From positions 1-22,809 of the forward strand of contig JAJQID010000001.1 of NCBI GenBank assembly GCA_021199405.1: a stretch of DNA of 22,809 nt, written 5' to 3'. Positions 14,698 through 22,664 of this stretch are shown here, piece after piece (the stretch's first letter is position 1; each line of letters starts with the position of its first letter). A program made the translations under genes and the position numbers. The notes under the pieces were generated by a model. That model searched no databases, was not told where the DNA came from, and was given only the letters and a program-made list of their open reading frames with translations. Source of the stretch: Lachnospiraceae bacterium. Lineage in GTDB: Bacteria; Bacillota; Clostridia; Lachnospirales; Lachnospiraceae.

Positions 14698-15555
14698 TCA
14701 GGTCTCATAATCACTGCTCAACGCCGATTCCATTTCATAGATCAGCTTCTCCGCATAGTCTCCCGCATAACCGCCGTCCAGAAAATTATCCAGGGCAAAA
14801 TTCTGCAGCCGATCCCAGCATTCCGTCTCCCGGCGAATGGTAATAGGATAAAATAAAACTCCCTGGTTTCTGGCCGCCTCCAGATCATCCAGGCCATCGC
14901 CAACCATCAGCACCCTGTCCTTTTCATATCCCATGTCCAGGAACTGGCTGATACAATATTCCTTGGAGCCGGCGTTCTGGCTCAGCAAAAGAGAAGTATA
15001 ATAACTCAATCCATAATGCTCCCATTCCTCAAATACAGCATCAGAATTGGCGGAGGAAACCACCACAATATCGCAGAATTCCGAGGCATAGGACAACGTC
15101 TCCTCCACACCTGCGAAGGGACATCTTTCAGAAATGGGCATGGTCAGAATCAGTTCACTGGCCTTCTGGGACCAGTGAAGCACCTTCTGTAAAATCGGAG
15201 AATCATCATCCTCCATATAACGAATCAGCGCTGCATTGGAGCACCTCTCGGTACAGTCCAGCCAGCGCTTTAACGGCTCCAGGTCTCCCACCAGCGTAAT
15301 ATTGGCGTTCACGTATGCCAGAGTCACGTACAGTCCCTGGAAGCGATTAACGCCGCGAAGCTCCGAATACAGATTGATATTATTCCATAAATCCAGCACC
15401 CGATGGCGATATTTCTCCAGACCCCACTCCTCCACGAACGCCGGCCCAAAGCATTTCTGGTGCTTGGCCTCCATGGTATTCATGGCCGTTCCATCCGAAT
15501 CCAGACAAAGCAGAAAATCATGTTTTTTCTGGTAATTTACGAATTCCCTGTTCAT
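14698..15555 (-). CDS. HAD superfamily hydrolase
   Basis: A 285-residue protein of the haloacid dehalogenase superfamily, mostly Mg-dependent phosphatases. Motif I is LDSDGT with nucleophile Asp19 and acid/base Asp21. Motif II is VVVSSANSD, a lysine of motif III is probably in AGSKEYC, and motif IV is VLMVGDGLDDLEAA. The long insert between motifs I and II (about residues 30-130) is a helical cap of the phosphoglycolate-phosphatase type, which sets substrate choice. The substrate cannot be read from sequence. GAGGGGG lies upstream of the ATG. The gene follows the DnaJ-domain gene by 48 bp in the same direction and is the last gene before the terminator at 14597-14630, so it may be co-transcribed with that cluster. 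Confidence 0.85.
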   Translation of the reverse strand: MNREFVNYQKKHDFLLCLDSDGTAMNTMEAKHQKCFGPAFVEEWGLEKYRHRVLDLWNNINLYSELRGVNRFQGLYVTLAYVNANITLVGDLEPLKRWLDCTERCSNAALIRYMEDDDSPILQKVLHWSQKASELILTMPISERCPFAGVEETLSYASEFCDIVVVSSANSDAVFEEWEHYGLSYYTSLLLSQNAGSKEYCISQFLDMGYEKDRVLMVGDGLDDLEAARNQGVLFYPITIRRETECWDRLQNFALDNFLDGGYAGDYAEKLIYEMESALSSDYET

Positions 15556-15603
15556 AATTTCCCCCTCATTTCACTTTACACAAAAGTCGATTGCCCCGCG
15601 CTT

Positions 15604-16350
15604 TTATCGGTACATTCCTCCATAGCCGCCGCCCATACCGCCTCCGCAGCACATGCCGCTTCCGCCGCAGCAGAGATTGCAGACCAGATTGGCAATGCAG
15701 AGTCTCAGACAAATGTCATTGCCTCCCGAAGATGGAAAACCGTAGCCTGCCTGTCTGCGGGCATACCAGGAGCCGCCGTTCTCCAGCTGGGACACCAGCG
15801 CGCGATAATCCTGATTGCCCGGTTCCATGGACTGTGCCTTCTTTGCGTGCTCCAGGGCTTTCACGTTATTGCCCAGTCCCGCATGAGCCAGTGCACTGTA
15901 ATAATACCAGCGGGCATTTCTCTCGCTCTCCGCCATGCCGTCCAGTACGGTTCGTGCCTCCCTGTAATACCCGCTTCGGATATAATTGCCCGCCGCCCGA
16001 AGGTGAGTGTCGTCTTCATATCCCGTATTCTGCTGCTGCCTTCCATAGCCCCCGAAACCGCCGTAGCCTCCTCCATAGCCTCCGTAGCTTCTTCCGTAAC
16101 CGCTGCTGTAACCGCCTGAATAACTGCTGCCGCTATAATCGGAGTCTCCCTGATATCCTTCTGTCCTCTCCTTCATAATCTGCTGATAGGCTGCCTGAAT
16201 ATCCTTGAATTTTTCCTCCGCCTGCGCCTTGTTGGGGTTATTGATGTTGGCATCCGGATGATATTTTCTGCTCAGTGTCTTATATGCTTTTTTGATTTCC
16301 TCGTCGCTTGCGCTTCTGCTTACTCCCAGAACGCTGTACGGATCACTCAT
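15604..16350 (-). CDS. J-domain protein with Gly/Tyr-rich linker and Cys-rich tail
   Basis: A 248-residue class C type J protein. Residues 2-62 are a J domain with the HPD triad at 31-33, which stimulates DnaK ATPase. Residues about 64-108 are a low-complexity Gly/Ser/Tyr linker. Residues about 112-190 look like TPR helices (YIRSGYYREARTVLDGM, WYYYSALAHAGLGNNVKALEHA). The tail has seven cysteines between 214 and 235, including CNLCC and MCCGGG, perhaps a metal site or disulfides. It lacks the zinc-finger and client domains of true DnaJ. Its start overlaps the DUF5685-like gene by eight bases, so the two are probably coupled. It likely directs DnaK to a special client, possibly the neighbour's product; that is inference. 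Confidence 0.85.
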   Translation of the reverse strand: MSDPYSVLGVSRSASDEEIKKAYKTLSRKYHPDANINNPNKAQAEEKFKDIQAAYQQIMKERTEGYQGDSDYSGSSYSGGYSSGYGRSYGGYGGGYGGFGGYGRQQQNTGYEDDTHLRAAGNYIRSGYYREARTVLDGMAESERNARWYYYSALAHAGLGNNVKALEHAKKAQSMEPGNQDYRALVSQLENGGSWYARRQAGYGFPSSGGNDICLRLCIANLVCNLCCGGSGMCCGGGMGGGYGGMYR

Positions 16351-17182
16351 GATTCTTTTCCTTTTCCCGTCTTTCTCTCACCGTCAGATATCTGCACCAC
16401 ACCCCGGAATACAGAATATTGCGCAGGATATCTGCATGCTCAATGATGGGCAGCTGCTCAAAGGCCTTACAACACTCTGCGATCATCATGGTAAGAATCG
16501 TATGGAAGTCGTCCTCAAATTCCGGATTCTGATAACGTTCCCTCAGCGGATTATAATTATTTTTCTTAATATCGGTTTCTATATCCTCATAAGCGTCCGC
16601 CAGATAAATAAATTTGCCCAGATAATAGCCCACCCGTCGGAGAATTTCCTGCCACTCATCCTCTTTCATGGCTATGATTTCCGCCATCACGGAGCCAAAC
16701 AGTCCGGCCATGGTGTCAATGTCCGTCTGTCCCTTCTTTTCCTCCTCTCCGATCTGGCGCATCAGCTTCATGATATTGCTTACCTTTTTGCGGTATTTTT
16801 CACCGATTCTGCGCTCTCCCCTGCCAAGAAGACTTTCCATGGCAAGGCCGGTCATTTTCTTCTCATCCTTCCAGTCATCCTGCGCCTTCAGATAACTCAG
16901 CAGCACATTCATATCAGCCACATACTCCGTCACCTCACTGGTCACAGCAGCATGCTTCTCAAAAGGATGAGGCAGACATCTGCGATATTCCGTGCTTTCC
17001 TCCGGCTCATAAAGCGAAGTTAAAAGCATCAGCACGAAGGTCATATCATAGCTTAAGCAAAGCTGCCCCGATCTGCCGTAATTTTCCTTCAGCACATGGC
17101 ACAGACCGCAGTAATAGGAATGATAAACATCAAATTCCTTATATTTCATTTCAGCCTTATTGACGATCACGTACCCAAACAT
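16343..17182 (-). CDS. DUF5685-like protein of unknown function
   Basis: A 279-residue, mostly helical cytoplasmic protein of a family I recognise as DUF5685, with no assigned role. It has a CxxC near the N-terminus (YYCGLC, Cys25 and Cys28) and a third Cys at 69 before PHPF, a possible metal site. Two acidic motifs stand out: DDWKD at 102-106 and DAYEDIETD at 196-204, the latter followed by NNYNPL. Their type and spacing recall the paired Asp motifs of all-helical isoprenoid synthases, but this is pattern likeness only. It lies 11 bp after the zinc-ribbon membrane gene and overlaps the J-domain gene by eight bases, so the three form one transcription unit. Confidence 0.75.
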   Translation of the reverse strand: MFGYVIVNKAEMKYKEFDVYHSYYCGLCHVLKENYGRSGQLCLSYDMTFVLMLLTSLYEPEESTEYRRCLPHPFEKHAAVTSEVTEYVADMNVLLSYLKAQDDWKDEKKMTGLAMESLLGRGERRIGEKYRKKVSNIMKLMRQIGEEEKKGQTDIDTMAGLFGSVMAEIIAMKEDEWQEILRRVGYYLGKFIYLADAYEDIETDIKKNNYNPLRERYQNPEFEDDFHTILTMMIAECCKAFEQLPIIEHADILRNILYSGVWCRYLTVRERREKEKNHE

Positions 17183-17193
17183 TATCCGTCACC

Positions 17194-17592
17194 TCAGCTG
17201 CGCTTTGTAAATTCCGTGCCGCATTTCCGGCAGGTGATCACGATCTTGCCCTTTCCTCTGGGCACCCGGATCTTCTGTCCGCAGCTTGGGCACTTGTAAA
17301 TATGATAATCCTTGCTCTGGGAAGCGGTGCGTTTGAAGCCGCTGAACTTATTTTTGACTGTGGCCTCCATCTGCAGATATTTCTGATTTTCCGCGTACCT
17401 TTTCGTGGTGTTTTTGGAAAGCATGCGGAACAGCTCGATCACCAGACAGATCAGGCCGATGTAATAAAACACCTGCCCGAAGATAAAGGACAACACCAGG
17501 CAGACAATCACCACGATACTCAGAAACTGGTTCAGGCGATCCGTACCATAGCGTCCGTACATAAAACGGGCAAAACGATCTCTTAATCTCAT
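17194..17592 (-). CDS. two-TM membrane protein with C-terminal zinc ribbon
   Basis: A 132-residue protein. A basic N-terminus is followed by two closely spaced hydrophobic helices (about 21-57), then a linker and a C-terminal zinc ribbon with CPSC (101-104) and CRKC (121-124). The ribbon should face the cytoplasm together with the basic N-terminus. No function is known to me. It is the first gene of the unit with the DUF5685-like and J-domain genes. GAGGTG lies about nine bases before the ATG. The 117 bp upstream (17593-17709) contain an AT-rich TATAAT (17660-17665) without a good -35 box; I see no clear terminator for the sulfhydrylase gene there. Confidence 0.75.
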   Translation of the reverse strand: MRLRDRFARFMYGRYGTDRLNQFLSIVVIVCLVLSFIFGQVFYYIGLICLVIELFRMLSKNTTKRYAENQKYLQMEATVKNKFSGFKRTASQSKDYHIYKCPSCGQKIRVPRGKGKIVITCRKCGTEFTKRS

Positions 17593-17709
17593 AATATAAC
17601 ACCTCGCTGTAGAATTTGATTACAACTACCTTAATCCAATCTTCAGCGTTTCTCAATTAATTATATATGAAAAAAAGTAAAACTTTCCTAAATATAGAGG
17701 TAAACCTGA

Positions 17710-18993
17710 TCATATCGCATCCAGTGCCGCCGCAATATCCTCAATCAGATCCTCCTTATCCTCAAGTCCCAGACTGATGCGGATCAGCTCCGCCGGCACC
17801 CCCGCCTCCCGCAGCTGCTCGTCGTTCATCTGCCGGTGGGTGGAGGTTGCCGGATTCAGACAGCAGGTACGGGCATCCGCCACATGAGTCTCAATTGCCC
17901 CCAGCTTCAGATTTTTCATAAAGACAGAAGCTGCCTCACCTCCGCCCTTCAAACCAAAGGATACTACTCCGCAGCCGCCGTTCGGAAGATATTTCTGCGC
18001 AAGAGCATAATATTTGTCCGTGGGCAGACCGGAATAATTCACATAAGCTACCTTTGGATGATTGTAAAGGAACTCCGCCACTGCCTGAGCGTTCTCCACA
18101 TGGCGCGGCATACGCACATGCAAAGATTCCAGCCCCAGGTTCAGATAAAAAGCATTCTGCGGGGACTGAATGGAACCGAAGTCCCGCATCAGCTGAGCCG
18201 TACATTTGGTGATGAAGGCGCCTTCTTTTCCGAATTTCTCCGCATAGGTGATGCCGTGATAGCTTTCATCCGGCGTGCAGAGTCCCGGATATTTATCCGC
18301 ATGGGCCATCCAGTCAAAGTTGCCGCTGTCAACGATAGCTCCGCCTACAGCGGTTCCATGACCGTCCATATATTTGGTGGTGGAATGTGTGACGATGTCC
18401 GCTCCCCATTCGATGGGCCTGCAGTTCACAGGGGTGGGGAAGGTATTGTCAATGATCAGCGGCACACCATGGGCATGTGCCACTTTTGCGAAAAGCTCAA
18501 TGTCCAGCACAGTCAGCGCCGGGTTGGCGATGGTCTCGCCGAACATGGCTTTGGTGTTGGGCTGGAAGGCAGCGTTTAATTCCTCCTCTGTGGCGTCCGG
18601 CGATACAAAAGTAGCGGTAATGCCCATCTTCGCCATGGTGACGCTGATCAGATTGAAGGTGCCGCCATAAATGGTGGATGAAGATACGATATGGTCCCCG
18701 CACTGGCAGATATTAAACAGCGCAAAGAAGTTGGCCGCCTGTCCGGAGCTGGTGAGCATTCCCGCCGTGCCGCCCTCCATCTGGGCAATCTTCGCCGCCA
18801 CCATATCGTTGGTGGGGTTCTGCAAGCGCGTATAAAAATAACCGCTCGCCTCCAGATCAAACAGCTTTCCCATGTCCTCGCTGGTGTCGTATTTGAAAGT
18901 AGTGGACTGGATAATCGGAATCTGGCGCGGCTCGCCGTTCCCCGGCGTATACCCGCCCTGCACACATTTGGTTCCCATTCTGAATTCGCTCAT
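17710..18993 (-). CDS. metY: O-acetylhomoserine sulfhydrylase (aminocarboxypropyltransferase)
   Basis: A 427-residue PLP enzyme of the Cys/Met metabolism family that joins O-acetylhomoserine with sulfide to make homocysteine for methionine synthesis, and may also make cysteine. The fold-type I markers are clear: IDNTFPTP with Asp182, and STTKYMDGHG with the PLP lysine at 207. The length (about 430) separates sulfhydrylases from the shorter cystathionine gamma-synthases and lyases. ATG at 18993 is chosen because GAGG lies eight bases upstream; the frame extends 16 residues further but without support. It has its own promoter (19106-19134) and a leader of about 105 bases, and is not clearly part of either neighbouring cluster. 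Confidence 0.92.
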   Translation of the reverse strand: MSEFRMGTKCVQGGYTPGNGEPRQIPIIQSTTFKYDTSEDMGKLFDLEASGYFYTRLQNPTNDMVAAKIAQMEGGTAGMLTSSGQAANFFALFNICQCGDHIVSSSTIYGGTFNLISVTMAKMGITATFVSPDATEEELNAAFQPNTKAMFGETIANPALTVLDIELFAKVAHAHGVPLIIDNTFPTPVNCRPIEWGADIVTHSTTKYMDGHGTAVGGAIVDSGNFDWMAHADKYPGLCTPDESYHGITYAEKFGKEGAFITKCTAQLMRDFGSIQSPQNAFYLNLGLESLHVRMPRHVENAQAVAEFLYNHPKVAYVNYSGLPTDKYYALAQKYLPNGGCGVVSFGLKGGGEAASVFMKNLKLGAIETHVADARTCCLNPATSTHRQMNDEQLREAGVPAELIRISLGLEDKEDLIEDIAAALDAI

Positions 18994-19063
18994 GTCAGTA
19001 TCCTCTCCTGTAAAATCTGCTGTTAAAGCACAGCCAATCACTTATATGATGTTTGCCTTAATA

Positions 19064-19079
19064 GCCGCTTGCGGGCGGC
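19064..19079 (-). other. hairpin in the metY leader
   Basis: In the minus-strand leader GCCGC-ccgcaa-GCGGC forms a five-pair GC stem, preceded by a TGTTTT-g-AAAACA palindrome. No T-run follows, so it is not a terminator, and I find no S-box or other riboswitch core. Its role is unknown. Confidence 0.35.
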
Positions 19080-19105
19080 ATTCTGTTTTCAAAACAACCG
19101 TATCC

Positions 19106-19134
19106 AGTGTAGCATTAAATGAAAAACCAGTCAA
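19106..19134 (-). promoter_or_regulatory. predicted promoter for metY
   Basis: On the minus strand TTGACT (19129-19134), a 17-base spacer and TACACT (19106-19111). It lies just past the end of the rnf-linked gene at 19159 and would give a leader of about 105 bases before the metY ATG. Confidence 0.65.
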
Positions 19135-19158
19135 TGATTTATTACAGGCGAAGTGCTG

Positions 19159-19680
19159 TCAGTCGCGAGTAATATTGCCTCCGGCGCCATTTTCAGAAGA
19201 AGAAAGTGCCCTGATGCACAGCCCCGAGATAAGCCCCACCAGCAGTCCCGCCGCCGCCCCCAGCAAAATCAGCCAGGGCAGATAGTAAATAACCGCTGTC
19301 GTCCTCATCACCACCATCGCCGCCATCAGTTGCCCTGTATTGTGGCACACCCCGCCGGCGATGCTGACGCCCGTCACGCCAAAATGATCCGTTTTTTTCA
19401 ATGCTGTCATAACACCCAGGCTGAGCAGCCCCCCGGCCAGGCTAAAAATCATCGCCGTCATATTTCCGAAGGTAAAACCCACCAGAACAATGCGGACGAT
19501 ATTGATCATCAGGGCGTCATTCGCGCCCACACAATACAGCGCTGTCACTATCACAATATTGGCCAGTCCCGGCTTCGCCCCGGGAATCATGAGAAATTCC
19601 GGAAGCAGCCACTCAATATAGCTGAACACAAAGGCCAGCGCCAGCAGCAGCCCGTTCGTTGTCAATCGGCGGATATTCAT
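19159..19680 (-). CDS. Gx transporter / heptaprenyl diphosphate synthase component I-like membrane protein
   Basis: A 173-residue membrane protein with about five hydrophobic segments. GAKPGLANIVIV (34-45) is the hallmark of the Gx transporter family (Hpre_diP_synt_I). The family is related to substrate-binding S components of ECF transporters and in some species lies next to menaquinone or prenyl genes. The substrate is unknown. AAGGAG lies nine bases before the ATG. It is the last gene of the rnf-linked run, 57 bp after the NusG domain II gene. The pairing of these two families beside rnf points to a shared role in membrane redox or quinone/flavin supply, but that is inference. No strong terminator follows. 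Confidence 0.8.
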   Translation of the reverse strand: MNIRRLTTNGLLLALAFVFSYIEWLLPEFLMIPGAKPGLANIVIVTALYCVGANDALMINIVRIVLVGFTFGNMTAMIFSLAGGLLSLGVMTALKKTDHFGVTGVSIAGGVCHNTGQLMAAMVVMRTTAVIYYLPWLILLGAAAGLLVGLISGLCIRALSSSENGAGGNITRD

Positions 19681-19737
19681 TTAAAAGATCTCCTTTTTGG
19701 CAAAGATCAGCATCCCGTCTCCTGAATACTCATCTTT

Positions 19738-20100
19738 TCACTGCCCAGTCACAATCATCACAATCACCTGATGGGGCAGACAGACAATGGGCACGCCCAC
19801 CTCTGAAATTTTTCCCTGCAGGACACAGTTCTGATTGGGGCAATCGGCTTCCGACATGTACACGCCGCCATTCTCAATCACAATCACGTTGTGCATATCT
19901 TCCCTTTCAACGGTATAGATTGTGTCTTCATTTAACGGAAGACGGGCAATCTCCTCTCCACCCGCTTCAATCACCACATATTGCTGTGTCTCGTCATTTT
20001 CTGAGTTGTTTTGTTTATACTGCCGGGAAATAATGAAAACAGCCGCAACAGCTGCCACTGACACCAGCAGCGCGATATCCGTCTTTTTCAATATTTTCAT
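19738..20100 (-). CDS. membrane-anchored NusG domain II-containing protein
   Basis: A 120-residue protein with one N-terminal membrane helix (about 8-25) and a short beta-rich domain facing outside. The domain carries the family pattern EADCPNQNCVLQGKIS followed by IVCLPHQVIV, with Cys87, Cys92 and Cys107. It matches the NusG domain II family (PF07009 type), which shares a fold with part of NusG but has no known transcription role. The three conserved Cys could bind a metal or form a disulfide. It lies between apbE and the Gx transporter gene in the rnf run. The ribosome site is weak. Function unknown. Confidence 0.8.
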   Translation of the reverse strand: MKILKKTDIALLVSVAAVAAVFIISRQYKQNNSENDETQQYVVIEAGGEEIARLPLNEDTIYTVEREDMHNVIVIENGGVYMSEADCPNQNCVLQGKISEVGVPIVCLPHQVIVMIVTGQ

Positions 20101-20160
20101 AAAATATCATCGCTTTCCTGCACTGCCCCAGTCAGACACTTGCCGGAACCATACCCTGCT

Positions 20161-21297
20161 TCACTCATCATTTTCGTCAAAAAATATCACCGCTCCATCC
20201 TTCCTCACCAGAATAACCTGAGAGAGCGCAGCATAGTCCTCATCCGCTTTCAGCCGCTGCCAGAGTTCGTCCGCCCCCTCCTGCGTTTTGGTCAGCACAA
20301 ACATAGTGGACAGAGCATCGCTGTGCCAGGCAACGCCACTGTCCGGATCAACAGAAATATCCATAACCACAGTAGCGCTGACAATCTCCGTGTCCGCCGG
20401 ATATCCCGTGGCCGGGTCTATGATGTGGTGGTACCAGACGCCGTCCGCCTCCTGTCCCCGCTCATAGATACCGGAGGTAACCACATAACCGTCGCTTAAT
20501 GATACTGTAGCGGCGTACTCCTCAGAAAGCGGGTTCACGACAGCCACAGTACAGTCCTCCTCTCCGCCCATGACAAACACATTGCCACCAAAATTAACAA
20601 TCACATGGGGCAGATTATTTTCCGTAAAAAACTGCCGCAGCACCTCGCACATGTATCCCTTGGCAATCCCCCCGAAATCAAGCTGCTGCCCCGGCCCTAA
20701 CGTCAGGGTATTGCCGGAAAGCTTTACCCGGTCACTGCCCACCAGTGCCTTTGCCTCCGCTATCTGCTCCTCTGTGGGAACTCTGAAATCCTCATCCGTC
20801 ACATTCCACAAATCAGACAGGGGCGTGACGGTCAGGTCAAAGGAACCATCGGAGAGATCATAATAATACAGCCCGGCTTCTGTCAGTTCCCGGCAAACAT
20901 CAGAAATTTCATAGCTTTGCAGGGTCTCCTCCGACAGTGCCTGTCTCTGCGCGGTATTGACTGCGCCGATTTCACTCTCCTCATCAAAACGGTCCAGATA
21001 TTTCGCCTCATACTCCTGACATAAAAGCAGAGCATCCTCCAGAATCTGAGCTGCCTGTTCACTGTCCTCCCGGGATGTATAAGCGGTCAGCGTAATAACC
21101 GTGTCAAAGCAATAGCCTGTTTTGTAGACAGTGATCTCCATATCCTTTTTATCGCCTGATTCCCGGTTTATAAGAATCACCCCAAATAAAATCAGCAGAA
21201 AAACGAACAGCCATACCAGCCGGATTCTGTTCCTTTTGAAAATCCGGCCGGTCAATTTTCTGCCGCGGCTTTCATCTGGATGGAGTGCGCCGGACAT
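20161..21297 (-). CDS. apbE: FAD:protein FMN transferase
   Basis: An ApbE-family enzyme that transfers FMN from FAD to a threonine of target proteins such as RnfG and RnfD, which need covalent flavin. A basic stretch and one hydrophobic segment (LVWLFVFLLILFGVILI) anchor it outside the membrane. Family motifs follow: FDTVITLTAY, DLSDGSFDLTVTPLSDLW, LDFGGIAKGY, VNFGGNVF and IIDPATGYP. The start is uncertain. ATG at 21297 gives 378 residues and overlaps rnfB by 46 bases with a too-close GGAG. A TTG at 21255 overlaps the rnfB stop by four bases and gives 364 residues. Its place right after rnfB ties it to Rnf complex maturation. Confidence 0.9.
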   Translation of the reverse strand: MSGALHPDESRGRKLTGRIFKRNRIRLVWLFVFLLILFGVILINRESGDKKDMEITVYKTGYCFDTVITLTAYTSREDSEQAAQILEDALLLCQEYEAKYLDRFDEESEIGAVNTAQRQALSEETLQSYEISDVCRELTEAGLYYYDLSDGSFDLTVTPLSDLWNVTDEDFRVPTEEQIAEAKALVGSDRVKLSGNTLTLGPGQQLDFGGIAKGYMCEVLRQFFTENNLPHVIVNFGGNVFVMGGEEDCTVAVVNPLSEEYAATVSLSDGYVVTSGIYERGQEADGVWYHHIIDPATGYPADTEIVSATVVMDISVDPDSGVAWHSDALSTMFVLTKTQEGADELWQRLKADEDYAALSQVILVRKDGAVIFFDENDE

Positions 21298-22064
21298 TTC
21301 TCCGCGCAGGCGCCGCAGCCTGTACACAGGCTGTAGTCGATGACTGCCAGCCCATTGTCCATCCTTGCCGCTCCGTTCGGGCAGGCTCTGGTACAAAGCG
21401 TACAGCCCCGGCAGCCCACCTCGCAGGCCTGCATGACCGTTCTCGCCATATCATGGGAAGAGCAGCGCACTCTTGCGGGGGCATTTTTCGGAATCATGGA
21501 AATCAGATGCTTCGGACAGGCTGCCACACACCTGCCGCAGGCTTTGCATTTTTCCTCGTCCACCACCGCGACACCCCGAACTACATGGATGGCGTCAAAG
21601 GGGCAGGCTCTGACACAACTGCCCAGTCCCAGGCAGCCGTAAGCACAGAGCTTGTCACCGCCGCCCGGCGCCACACTTGCCGCCTTACAATCCGCCTTTC
21701 CATAATATTCATATTTCACCTTCGCTACAGTGCAGTCTCCGGCGCAGGCCACGAAAGCAGTCTGCGGCTCCTCCTCCTGTGCCTCCACGCCCATGATCCG
21801 TCCAATCTGCTCCGCCGTCGCGGCGCCGCCCACCGGACAGGCGTTCACCGGCGCTTCTCCCTCCGCGATTGCCCTGGCCAGACCATCGCAGCCCGCATAA
21901 CCGCAGCCGCCACAGTTATTGCCCGGCAGCGCTGCACGCACGGACGCCTCTGTTTCATTTTCCTCCACCGCGAATTTTTTTCCGGCCAGGCACAGCAGAA
22001 TGCCGATCAAAAGACCCACGCTCCCAACTAACACTGCCGCCAGAACAATTGTCATTACTCCCAT
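21252..22064 (-). CDS. rnfB: Rnf electron transport complex subunit B
   Basis: A 270-residue iron-sulfur subunit of the Rnf complex, which moves electrons from ferredoxin to NAD+ and pumps Na+ or H+. An N-terminal membrane helix (about 5-27) is followed by a Fes-type motif with Cys51, 54, 59 and 76. Four ferredoxin-like Cys quartets follow, beginning at residues 140, 173, 218 and 247. The first is irregular (CAYGCLGLGSCVRACP). Extra cysteines at 107, 111, 126, 201 and 214 may hold a further cluster, as in multi-cluster clostridial RnfB. GGAAG lies six bases before the ATG. It follows rnfA by 24 bp and is followed by apbE. Confidence 0.95.
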   Translation of the reverse strand: MGVMTIVLAAVLVGSVGLLIGILLCLAGKKFAVEENETEASVRAALPGNNCGGCGYAGCDGLARAIAEGEAPVNACPVGGAATAEQIGRIMGVEAQEEEPQTAFVACAGDCTVAKVKYEYYGKADCKAASVAPGGGDKLCAYGCLGLGSCVRACPFDAIHVVRGVAVVDEEKCKACGRCVAACPKHLISMIPKNAPARVRCSSHDMARTVMQACEVGCRGCTLCTRACPNGAARMDNGLAVIDYSLCTGCGACAEKCPAHSIQMKAAAEN

Positions 22065-22088
22065 AGTATTCTTCCAATCCCATCTCTC

Positions 22089-22664
22089 TCAGAACAGTCC
22101 TGAAAAACCGATAAACGCCATGGCCATCAGCCCTGCTGTAATCAGCACGATGGGGGTTCCCTGAAAAGCCTTCGGCACGTCGCAATATTCCAGCTTCTCC
22201 CGGATTCCCGCCATAATCACGATAGCCACTGTAAATCCCACGGCAGTCCCGAAGCCGTTCAGCGTACTGTAAAGCACATTATAATTCTCCTGCACATTGG
22301 TCAGCGCCACCCCCAGCACCGCGCAGTTGGTGGTAATCAGGGGCAAATACACTCCCAATGCCTGATACAGAGCAGGACTTGATTTTTTCAGAAACATCTC
22401 CACCAGCTGTACCAACGCCGCAATGACCAGAATAAACACGATGGTTTCCAGAAATTCCAGGCCGTTCGCCGCCAGAATATACTGATAAATCAGGCTGGTC
22501 ACCGCCGAGGAAATGGTAATTACAAAAATCACCGCCGCTCCCATGCTGGCCGCCGTTTTCACCCTCTTGCTGACGCCCAGAAAGGGGCACAGTCCAAGGA
22601 ACTGGCTGAGCACCACATTTTCCACCAAAGCTGCCGCCAGGACGATCTGTAACATTTCCTTCAT
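22089..22664 (-). CDS. rnfA: Rnf electron transport complex subunit A
   Basis: A 191-residue integral membrane subunit of the Rnf complex with six hydrophobic helices, homologous to NqrE. It has the family's conserved pattern: ENVVLSQFLGLCPFLGVS near the start and LITTNCAVLGVAL in the middle, each with a Cys thought to bind the iron-sulfur centre within the membrane. The real start is ATG at 22664; the longer open frame upstream is charged and not membrane-like. A G-rich ribosome site precedes it, and the ATG overlaps the stop of the upstream gene (ATGA), a sign of translational coupling. The order E-A-B fits clostridial rnfCDGEAB. Confidence 0.96.
   Translation of the reverse strand: MKEMLQIVLAAALVENVVLSQFLGLCPFLGVSKRVKTAASMGAAVIFVITISSAVTSLIYQYILAANGLEFLETIVFILVIAALVQLVEMFLKKSSPALYQALGVYLPLITTNCAVLGVALTNVQENYNVLYSTLNGFGTAVGFTVAIVIMAGIREKLEYCDVPKAFQGTPIVLITAGLMAMAFIGFSGLF

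Noticed and set aside
15403..16119. 238-residue plus-strand open frame opposite the HAD and J-domain genes
   Set aside because: Low-complexity Ala/Ser/Ile composition is the reverse-strand image of the Gly/Tyr-rich linker and GC-rich codons; no start signal.
17836..18579. 247-residue plus-strand open frame opposite metY
   Set aside because: Antisense to a fully conserved enzyme; no family pattern.
18994..19105. SAM (S-box) or other riboswitch in the metY leader
   Set aside because: The leader is about 105 bases and has only one short hairpin; the conserved S-box core and a terminator are missing.
21298..21396. Longer apbE start at 21396
   Set aside because: The extra 33 residues lie wholly inside rnfB in another frame and are not conserved-looking; later starts fit the membrane anchor better.
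21285..22031. 248-residue plus-strand open frame opposite rnfB
   Set aside because: His/Arg/Ala-rich antisense image of the Cys- and Gly-rich rnfB sequence.
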